NCBI GenBank assembly: GCA_021298435.1
Contig: JAJTFJ010000006.1
Span: 1-64,000, forward strand
Reading direction: 5' to 3'
DNA length: 64,000 bases
DNA from: Ilumatobacteraceae bacterium
GTDB lineage: Bacteria; Actinomycetota; Acidimicrobiia; Acidimicrobiales; Ilumatobacteraceae
Made by a program: the position numbers and the translations under genes
The notes under the pieces: model-generated
What the model was told of the DNA's origin: nothing
Seen by the model: only the letters and a program-made list of their open reading frames with translations
The model's database searches: none
Shown here: piece by piece, positions 58,138-64,000 of the stretch
Layout: every line of letters starts with the position of its first letter
Numbering within the stretch: the stretch's first letter is position 1

Positions 58138-58872
58138 GAACCAGTCTTCAAACACATCAACAAACTGATGCATATCTTCGAGATGACAGGTATGGCCAGC
58201 GTTGGTCATGATGCGGTGTTCTGCTTGTGAGATTAAGGGAGTCATCTGCCGAGCGATCTCTGTGAACTTCTCGTCTGTGTCACCCGTGATGATGAGGACA
58301 GGCATCATGAGTGATGGCAATTGTTCCCACAGCGGTTCTTGAGTGCCTGTGCCTGCGAACCTTAAAGAGTTGGCAAGGCCGCTTGCAGTGTTTGTACAAC
58401 GGCGCGGTACATCTGCAACATCTACTGAAAGTCCTTGAAACATTGGGTTGGACAACCATTCAGGAATGAACTCATTGACGCCCACTTCTTCGATGTGTTG
58501 CCCTAGGGATTCATCAGATGCTCTTCTGTCACTGCGTTCTGATTCAGTGCGCAGTCCAGCAGTACCGCTGATAAGAACTAGGCCCTGCACTTTGTCAGGA
58601 AATTGCAATGCAGTGTGGAGTGCAATCCGTGCGCCCATCGAATAGCCAACGAGGATGCCTGATGGCATGCACTCGGCTACATCGTCTGCTGTTTGTGGCA
58701 GTGTGCGTCCTTGTACGGCTGATTGACCGTGACCAGGACAATCAAGAAGTGTTGCCTCAATGGAAATATGAAGTGAATCGATCACGGGTAACCACGATTC
58801 TTTGGTCTGAGTGAAGCCGTGAAGAAAGGTGACCGGTGTGCCTGTGCCGCGAACGAGTGGTGCAAGCTTCAC
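58126..58872 (-). CDS. menH: 2-Succinyl-6-hydroxy-2,4-cyclohexadiene-1-carboxylate synthase-like hydrolase
   Basis: A 248-residue alpha/beta hydrolase with the MenH pattern: VTFLHGFTQTKESW near the start, LLDCPGHGQSA, nucleophile elbow GILVGYSMGARIALH (Ser near residue 78), ITGDTDEKF (Asp) and TNAGHTCHLED (His). It removes pyruvate from SEPHCHC. Other hydrolases share the elbow, but menD, menF and menE nearby make MenH the best call. The ATG at 58872 overlaps the stop of the DsbA-like gene (ATGA). Confidence 0.85.
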   Translation of the reverse strand: MKLAPLVRGTGTPVTFLHGFTQTKESWLPVIDSLHISIEATLLDCPGHGQSAVQGRTLPQTADDVAECMPSGILVGYSMGARIALHTALQFPDKVQGLVLISGTAGLRTESERSDRRASDESLGQHIEEVGVNEFIPEWLSNPMFQGLSVDVADVPRRCTNTASGLANSLRFAGTGTQEPLWEQLPSLMMPVLIITGDTDEKFTEIARQMTPLISQAEHRIMTNAGHTCHLEDMHQFVDVFEDWFLRL

Positions 58873-59516
58873 AAGGAAAGGATTCGTTCAAGCACTTTGA
58901 CGAACACATCGGTTTCTTGTGCGCCCGGAATGAAGTACTTGTCGTCAATAAAGAATGCGGGGACACCTGTGACTTCTCTGTCGATTGCACCTTGGATATC
59001 TGCTTGCACTTCAGCGAGTCCGCCGCCACTGTCAAGCCATGATCGAAGAGTGTCGGCATCAAAACCGCATGCGCTTGCACGTGTCAGGACAACCTCACTA
59101 TCGCCCACGTCAAGTCCCTCTGTGAAATAGGCAGATAACAAGTTTTCTTTGAATGTCACTTGAGCGTGTGCTCCATGGTTCTCCAGGACCCAGTGGAGAG
59201 CGCGGTGGCACAAGATGGTGTTGGCACGGAGAGCAATGTCCATATTGAAGGTGATGTCGTCACCGGCGGCCACAGATGTGACGTGCTGAAGGATCTGCTC
59301 GGCGCGCTCACGGCCGCCGAACTTCTTGGCATAGGCATCAACCACTGGGGTGGGGGCACCAACCGGGGCTGTGGGGTCCAATTGGTACGCCTTGAAGACA
59401 ATCTCAATAGGCTCTGTGACGCCCTTCTCTCGCAGTTGGGCGACGGCATTGTCAAAACGGCGCTTTCCTATAAAGCACCATGGGCACACAACGTCGGACC
59501 AGATTTCTACGCGCAC
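58869..59516 (-). CDS. DsbA-family (FrnE-like) thiol oxidoreductase
   Basis: A 215-residue thioredoxin-fold protein without a signal peptide. The start is set at GTG 59516 because VRVEIWSDVVCPWCFIGKRR matches the usual N-terminus of cytoplasmic FrnE-like proteins, with the active site CPWC; the cis-Pro loop is GVPAFFIDDKYFIPGAQ. Track and ATG 59537 starts add residues that would overlap the menD start. FrnE-like proteins are disulfide isomerases or 2-hydroxychromene-2-carboxylate isomerase relatives. Coupled to menH, but a role in quinone synthesis is not established. Confidence 0.82.
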   Translation of the reverse strand: MRVEIWSDVVCPWCFIGKRRFDNAVAQLREKGVTEPIEIVFKAYQLDPTAPVGAPTPVVDAYAKKFGGRERAEQILQHVTSVAAGDDITFNMDIALRANTILCHRALHWVLENHGAHAQVTFKENLLSAYFTEGLDVGDSEVVLTRASACGFDADTLRSWLDSGGGLAEVQADIQGAIDREVTGVPAFFIDDKYFIPGAQETDVFVKVLERILSL

Positions 59517-59535
59517 AAGTGCAACGATAGGTGAC

Positions 59536-61221
59536 ATGAGTTCTATTGGCGACACCGCATCAACATTCTGCGCCACTTTGGTCGATGAATGGATTCATTC
59601 TGGGGTACGCCACGCTGTGGTGGCGCCAGGTAGTCGCTCAACCCCATTGGCCATAGCTCTTGCTGCACGCTCTGAGATACGGGTCCATTTGTTCCATGAC
59701 GAACGCAGCGCCTCTTTCGCTGCCCTCGGTCTCGGATTGTCCACAAGCATTCCAGCGGTTCTTCTGTGTACCTCTGGTACTGCTGCAACTCATTTCCACG
59801 GCGCGGTCGTCGAGGCGCATCAGAGCAACGTGCCGATGATCGTATGCACTGCCGACCGCCCGCCTGAATTGCGTGATGTGGGGGCTCCGCAGACCATCGA
59901 GCAAACTCATCTGTTTGGCAGCGCAGTGCGGTGGTTTCATGACCCGGGCGTGCCATCGATGGACGCTGCTTCTTCGTGGCGCGCACTTGCTGCTCGATGT
60001 GTGAGTTCATCCACTGGCAGTCGCCCGGGACCAGTACATATCAATCTTCCGTTCCGTGAACCTCTGGTCGGAGTTCCAACAGACATGCCTGATCGCCGTC
60101 AGACAGGAGTGGGTCGCGTCGTTCGCCCTGCTGTGGTTTCGGAGACTGATGTCTTGCCATTGTTTGAAATGGTGAATGGTCGAAGGGGTGTCATCGTTGC
60201 GGGTCGAGGAGCATCGCCTGAGGTGTTGACATTGGCGAAGAAATTGGGGTGGCCTGTCTTTGCAGATGCACGTAGTGACCTGCGTGTGTGTGATGAGAAC
60301 GTTGTCGTGGCCTTTGACGCTGTCCTGCGTTCAACTCGCTTCTCTGATTCTCATTTCCCGGACATCGTGTTGCGAGTCGGAGAACCTCCCGCTTCCAAAG
60401 TGACCGCGCAATGGATTCAGCGCAGTGGAACTGTTGTTGTGCAATTGCAGAACACGGAGATGGTCGTTGACCCAGATCATTCGGCGGCGTTGACATTGGT
60501 CGCAGATATAGCGTCGGGTGCTGCTTCGCTTGCTTCATTGATGACAGTCCCTGTTGAAGGTTGGTTGTCTGATTGGTCAGCAGCAGAGACAGCTGCTCAA
60601 AAGGCAATCGACTCGTGGTGCGACCATAACTGGTCTGAACCATCGAACGCTCGTGTTGTCACATCGACAATCAAACAAGGCAATAATTTGGTTGTCTCTT
60701 CATCGATGCCAATTAGAGATGTGGAATGGTTCGGATCTGTGACGCCTGGGGTTCAGGTGTTTTCTAATCGGGGGACAAACGGCATTGACGGTGTGATCAG
60801 CACAGCAATCGGAGTCGCTCTCGGTACGGGGGTTTCGACAACGGTGTTGATCGGAGATGTTGCTTGCGTTCACGACTCCAACGGTTTATGGGCATTGATG
60901 CAACGTGATGTCGATCTCAAGGTTGTGGTGACGAATAACGACGGTGGAAGCATTTTCTCGTTTCTCCCACAAGCAGGCGTGGTTGATAATGCCACCTTTG
61001 AACTTCTGTATGGCACACCGCACGGAGTCGCCTTCGAACATTTGGCATACGCACACGGAGTTCCGTTTAAGCGTGCGACTCATGGGGCGAGTCTTGCCGA
61101 GGCGTTAGCTACTCCAGGAACAATGTTGATTGAAGTTCCCTTTGATCGCTCTATGAATGTGTCGCAGCACGAGGCATTGAATACTTCAATTGTGCAAGCG
61201 GTGGAGAGCGCTACGGCCTAA
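59536..61221 (+). CDS. menD: 2-Succinyl-5-enolpyruvyl-6-hydroxy-3-cyclohexene-1-carboxylate synthase
   Basis: A 561-residue ThDP-dependent enzyme joining 2-oxoglutarate and isochorismate. N-terminal Pyr domain: VVAPGSRSTPLAIAL, FHDERSASFAALGLG (catalytic Glu), CTSGTAATHFHGAVVEA and CTADRPPELRDVGAPQ; these are MenD signature blocks. The PP domain carries GDVACVHDSNGLW with the GD...N ThDP motif and VVVTNNDGGSIFSFLPQ. The start is ATG 59536. Divergent from the FrnE-like gene with a 19-base gap; the end overlaps convergent menF by 11 bases. Confidence 0.95.
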   Translation: MSSIGDTASTFCATLVDEWIHSGVRHAVVAPGSRSTPLAIALAARSEIRVHLFHDERSASFAALGLGLSTSIPAVLLCTSGTAATHFHGAVVEAHQSNVPMIVCTADRPPELRDVGAPQTIEQTHLFGSAVRWFHDPGVPSMDAASSWRALAARCVSSSTGSRPGPVHINLPFREPLVGVPTDMPDRRQTGVGRVVRPAVVSETDVLPLFEMVNGRRGVIVAGRGASPEVLTLAKKLGWPVFADARSDLRVCDENVVVAFDAVLRSTRFSDSHFPDIVLRVGEPPASKVTAQWIQRSGTVVVQLQNTEMVVDPDHSAALTLVADIASGAASLASLMTVPVEGWLSDWSAAETAAQKAIDSWCDHNWSEPSNARVVTSTIKQGNNLVVSSSMPIRDVEWFGSVTPGVQVFSNRGTNGIDGVISTAIGVALGTGVSTTVLIGDVACVHDSNGLWALMQRDVDLKVVVTNNDGGSIFSFLPQAGVVDNATFELLYGTPHGVAFEHLAYAHGVPFKRATHGASLAEALATPGTMLIEVPFDRSMNVSQHEALNTSIVQAVESATA

Positions 61222-62437
61222 CGATTGCAGACAGCATTGCTTGAAACTTTGCTTGGGTCTCGGCCAGTTCTGCATAAGGGTTGCTTTCAGCAACAATGCC
61301 GCCACCGGCGAAGAGACGAGCAGTGCGGCGGTCTTCAGAAAGTTCTGCGCAACGAATCGTGACTGCGAATGTGCCGTTGCCGTCGGCGTCCATCCAGCCC
61401 ACAGCACCGCCGTAGTTGCCGCGTTCCATCGGCTCATTGGCAGTGATGAAATCAATAGCGGCTTCGGAGGGGAAACCACCGAGCGCAGGCGTTGGGCACA
61501 ATGCCTTGAGAAGTGTCATGACATGTGCCGTAGGTTCTGTGAGAGCGCCTTCGATGTATGTGCCAAGGTGCTGCACATTGGCAACCGTGACAATGGAGGG
61601 TTCTGCTTCCCAGTCGAGATACGAACAGAACGGCAAGAGAGTGTCGTGCACCATGTCGACCACCACGCGGTGCTCGACTTGATTCTTTGTGCTGGAGACA
61701 AGTTCATCTGCCAGTTGCTTGTCAGTGTCCGGGTCGCCCGTGCGCGGTGTTGTTCCTGCAAGGGGACGACTGCGAACTTCGCGATCTGCAACTTCGATCA
61801 GCAATTCGGGAGAAGCACCGATCATGTTGCCGATACAGAAGCGGTAACTACTTCCGAATGATGCACGAAGCCGAAGGAGGACGCTGTGGACATCAATGGG
61901 TTCATCTGCATGCACTTCTATGTCACGTGCGATGACAGCCTTTTTAATGAGTCCGTTGCGCACAGCATCACGAGCAAGTGTCACTGCATCGAGATAACGA
62001 CCGACTGGAGTCCGTGCACCGACTCGAAAGGAGTTACTCGAGGGTCGCGGTGGGCGCGCCTCTGTTGCAGCGCGAAGGGCGCGTGCAATTGCAAGATCAT
62101 CAACTTCGTCAATGGTGTTGCCGACGAGAGTGAGTGTGTGCGTTCCATCTGCTCGCTTGGCAAAGGTCGCAGCAGAAACAACGAAGTTCGACGGTTCGTG
62201 AGGAAGAAATGGAATAGTGCCAAATGCAATGGGACCAATTGCGGGGAGGTCAATTGCGGAGTTGTGTCCGCTGTGGATTGAATCGCTCAGTTGCTTTCGA
62301 GTTGCCGTGTCGTCGCCAGTGAAATGCACTTCGCGAGCTGCGTAACCAACGCCATCGCGAACAAAAAGAAGCCCGTCTCCAGCACACACATTGTTGAGAT
62401 CAAAGGGTGTGTCGACCAGAACAGTGCGATGAATCAT
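61211..62437 (-). CDS. menF: Isochorismate synthase (MenF-type)
   Basis: A 408-residue chorismate-binding enzyme. The C-terminal catalytic half has KKAVIARDIEVHAD, FCIGNMIGASPELLIEV, LAGTTPRTGDPDTD, STKNQVEHRVVVD (active-site Glu region), ALCPTPALGGFPSE and ERGNYGGAVGWMDADGNG, all in the usual order of isochorismate synthases. It converts chorismate to isochorismate, the entry to menaquinone, and the neighbours menD and menG agree; EntC-type function in siderophores is less likely here. The ATG overlaps the menG stop (ATGA). Confidence 0.92.
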   Translation of the reverse strand: MIHRTVLVDTPFDLNNVCAGDGLLFVRDGVGYAAREVHFTGDDTATRKQLSDSIHSGHNSAIDLPAIGPIAFGTIPFLPHEPSNFVVSAATFAKRADGTHTLTLVGNTIDEVDDLAIARALRAATEARPPRPSSNSFRVGARTPVGRYLDAVTLARDAVRNGLIKKAVIARDIEVHADEPIDVHSVLLRLRASFGSSYRFCIGNMIGASPELLIEVADREVRSRPLAGTTPRTGDPDTDKQLADELVSSTKNQVEHRVVVDMVHDTLLPFCSYLDWEAEPSIVTVANVQHLGTYIEGALTEPTAHVMTLLKALCPTPALGGFPSEAAIDFITANEPMERGNYGGAVGWMDADGNGTFAVTIRCAELSEDRRTARLFAGGGIVAESNPYAELAETQAKFQAMLSAIVRP

Positions 62438-63159
62438 GAATTGCGAGTTCCGACCATGAGCTGTGTGAGCCCACCAGAGAGTTGAGAGTGTTGTGCATCG
62501 CTGAATCCCGCATCCTGCAACATCTTTTCCATCACATTTCTGTCTGGCAAGTACACAATGCTCTTCGGCAAGTAACGGTAGGCAGGTCCGTCGCTTAATA
62601 GTGCACCAATCTTCGGCACAATCTTGCCGAAGTAGATGTTGTTGCCGAATCGGATGATGGGGTTGTGTGGGACTCCGACGTCAAGCAGTGCGATGCGACC
62701 GCCAGGTCTGATAACTCGCGCACATTCCACAAAGAACTGTTGAAGGTCAACAAGGTTTCGCAATGCGAATCCACAAATGATTCCGTCGACTGAATGGTCG
62801 GGGACGGGGAGTCGCAAGATGTCTGCTTGAGCACGAGGTGCACCGCTGCGATCGTTGGCCAACAGCCCGTAGGAAAGATCCATGGCAATCGGCGAGAGGC
62901 CAGCTTTGCGTAAATCAATACAGAGGTCTCCGGTACCCGCAGCTAGATCCAGCACGCGTGACCCCGGAGCCAAATTAAGGTCTCGAACGGCACGACGTCT
63001 CCAGCGAGTGTCCAAACGGAAGGTCATCACCCTGTTGACGAGGTCATATCGAGGTGCAATGGCGTCGAACATGTTGCGGACCATTTGTGCCTTCGCATCC
63101 CCTTGGGGTAGCTCAGCCGTGTCCCAGGTGGGCTTTGGGGACTTCTCTGGGGTGTTCAC
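62434..63159 (-). CDS. menG: Demethylmenaquinone methyltransferase (UbiE/MenG)
   Basis: A 241-residue SAM methyltransferase of the UbiE family that makes the final methylation to menaquinone. Segments: MFDAIAPRYDLVNRVMTFRL (UbiE signature 1), VLDLAAGTGDLCIDL (SAM motif I), GIICGFALRNLVDL and ARVIRPGGRIALLDVG (signature 2). It heads the menG-menF pair. The GTG start at 63159 lies seven bases after TAGCCT on the minus strand, a leaderless-type arrangement. Since no ubiquinone gene is seen, menaquinone is the expected product. Confidence 0.92.
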   Translation of the reverse strand: MNTPEKSPKPTWDTAELPQGDAKAQMVRNMFDAIAPRYDLVNRVMTFRLDTRWRRRAVRDLNLAPGSRVLDLAAGTGDLCIDLRKAGLSPIAMDLSYGLLANDRSGAPRAQADILRLPVPDHSVDGIICGFALRNLVDLQQFFVECARVIRPGGRIALLDVGVPHNPIIRFGNNIYFGKIVPKIGALLSDGPAYRYLPKSIVYLPDRNVMEKMLQDAGFSDAQHSQLSGGLTQLMVGTRNS

Positions 63160-63166
63160 ACTCGTA

Positions 63167-63172
63167 AGGCTA
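63167..63172 (-). promoter_or_regulatory. Leaderless-type -10 element of menG
   Basis: Minus-strand TAGCCT, seven bases, then GTG at 63159. Confidence 0.4.
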
Positions 63173-63267
63173 AGCGGTGGTGTCGCTGACTATTGCAACT
63201 TGACTCGCTGTCATTGGTCACGGGGCATAAGAATGAACGAACTCAGTGTCAACAGGGGAGACGCCAG

Positions 63268-64000
63268 ATGATCGATTTCACACTTGCTCCAGAACATGAA
63301 GCCGTACGCCAGAAGGTCCGCGACTTTGTCGACAACGTCATTAAGCCTGCGATGGAGCCATATGGTCATCGGGACGAGATGGAGCCCCAAATGCGGGCTG
63401 CCTACATCAAAGATCTGATTGAGCTTCGTCACAAGGCCGTCGAAGCCGGATTGTGGCTTCCACATATGCCAAAAGAAGTAGGCGGCATGGGTCTTGGCCA
63501 CGTTGCGCTTGCAATGGTGCAGGCGGAAGCAGCAAAGACTCGCGTTGGTCCGTGGGTGTTTAACTGCAATGCGCCCGACGAAGGCAACATGCACACTCTT
63601 CATCACTGGGCAACTGATGAGCAGAAGGACAAGTACCTGAAGCCATTGTTGAAGGGCACGTCATCATCATGTTTCGCAATGACGGAGCCAGAGGTCGCAG
63701 GGTCTGACCCAACCTTGATTCAGACTCACGCGATCAAAGACGGCGATGAGTGGATCATCAACGGTCATAAGTGGTTCATCTCAGGTGCTCGTCGCGCCAA
63801 GTTTGCAATTCTGATTGCTCGCACAGAGATGGATGTACCTCCAGGATCTCGCGGTGCGAACACTGCATTCCTCATTGATTTGCCCACACCAGGTTGGAAC
63901 GATGTGCGTGAAGTGGAGACCATGCATGGATCTACTGGTCACTCAGAAATTGTGATTGAAGATCTTCGCGTTCATGATTCCCAGATTCTCGGTGGACGTG
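63268..64000 (+). CDS. Acyl-CoA dehydrogenase, N-terminal part (3' cut by window edge)
   Basis: The first 244 residues of an acyl-CoA dehydrogenase: helical N-terminus (MIDFTLAPEHEAVRQKVRDF), MPKEVGGMGLGHVAL, the substrate/FAD loop CFAMTEPEVAGSDPTLIQT, INGHKWFISGARRAKFAI and the start of the middle beta-domain (FLIDLPTPGWNDV). It differs from the enzyme at 10537, being of the longer FadE-like form with a PEVAGSD loop and with GHRDEMEPQMRAAY, reminiscent of the phosphotransferase-associated ACAD branch. AGGGGAG lies before the ATG. The C-terminal domain with the catalytic base is beyond the window. Confidence 0.88.
   Translation, partial: MIDFTLAPEHEAVRQKVRDFVDNVIKPAMEPYGHRDEMEPQMRAAYIKDLIELRHKAVEAGLWLPHMPKEVGGMGLGHVALAMVQAEAAKTRVGPWVFNCNAPDEGNMHTLHHWATDEQKDKYLKPLLKGTSSSCFAMTEPEVAGSDPTLIQTHAIKDGDEWIINGHKWFISGARRAKFAILIARTEMDVPPGSRGANTAFLIDLPTPGWNDVREVETMHGSTGHSEIVIEDLRVHDSQILGGR

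Noticed and set aside
59535-59538. Overlapping divergent start codons (CATG) of the DsbA-like gene and menD
   Set aside because: The DsbA-like family usually begins at VRVEIWSDVVCPWC, so the GTG at 59516 is more likely and the overlap is coincidental.
61190-61861. 223-residue plus-strand ORF
   Set aside because: Antisense to menF, Cys-rich with no motif.
1-64000. Mobile elements, prophage genes or att sites
   Set aside because: No transposase, integrase, phage structural gene or long flanking repeat was recognised anywhere.

Overview
The window reads as a chromosomal segment of a high-GC Gram-positive (actinobacterial) genome of moderate GC, most likely a member of Acidimicrobiia (Ilumatobacteraceae-like aquatic lineages). 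This is inferred from content, not from a marker gene: two F420-type luciferase-like oxidoreductases, several FadD-type acyl-CoA synthetases and acyl-CoA dehydrogenases, SURF1, a complete-looking set of menaquinone genes (men) minus menB/menC, a PhoH-YbeY-CNNM/CorC operon, a SAM-I/IV-type riboswitch before metX, Ser/Thr-rich protein tails, and many apparently leaderless promoters. No transposase, integrase, phage gene or CRISPR array was seen. Both ends cut genes (a GMC oxidoreductase on the left, an acyl-CoA dehydrogenase on the right).

Layout. 1-8.6 kb: GMC oxidoreductase tail, MBL-fold hydrolase, SURF1, a 5'-truncated APH-like kinase, a FadD19-like acyl-CoA synthetase, riboswitch-metX, two small proteins with a DMT exporter, tRNA-Gly(GCC), and a small gene under a LuxR-type regulator with a degenerate receiver domain. 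8.7-11.8 kb: LLM oxidoreductase, alpha/beta hydrolase, acyl-CoA dehydrogenase. 11.8-14.9 kb: an ADP-ribose-themed group: VWA protein, NrtR-like Nudix/winged-helix regulator, and a divergent ADP-ribosylglycohydrolase fused to a dual-specificity phosphatase. 14.9-21 kb: surface-glycan genes (GT-C-type membrane protein, GT2, polysaccharide pyruvyl transferase, FrhB-like flavin/Fe-S protein, LPG-synthase-type membrane protein). 21-29.7 kb: aminotransferase plus omega-amidase, a second LLM enzyme, a fused molybdenum hydroxylase, a PlsC-like acyltransferase with a DUF1295 protein, and a MetB/MetZ-type sulfur enzyme. 29.7-31.5 kb: small membrane protein, a kinase-like/methyltransferase protein, tRNA-Cys(GCA). 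31.5-46.8 kb: two acyl-CoA synthetases interleaved with three paralogous family-5 substrate-binding proteins and one DppBCDF-type ABC operon whose DppD ATPase carries an N-terminal RDD membrane domain; an AlkB-type dioxygenase is the last gene. 47-53 kb: alcohol dehydrogenase, secreted SGNH hydrolase with a Thr/Ser tail, membrane sulfatase-like protein, GGDEF-EAL protein. 53-56 kb: phoH-ybeY-corC operon. 56-63.2 kb: menE, menA, menH-frnE-like, menD, menF-menG.

Working together: the menaquinone genes, SURF1 and the acyl-CoA/F420 enzymes suggest an aerobic heterotroph that degrades lipid-like or steroid-like substrates. MetX (riboswitch-controlled), the MetB/MetZ enzyme and the aminotransferase/omega-amidase pair cover methionine synthesis and possibly salvage. 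The least ordinary elements are the ADP-ribosylglycohydrolase-phosphatase module with its Nudix regulator, the RDD-ATPase transporter fed by several binding proteins, the kinase-like/methyltransferase fusion, and a recurring TANNNT-N6-RTG start signature. All function calls come from reading motifs by eye; no database search was run.
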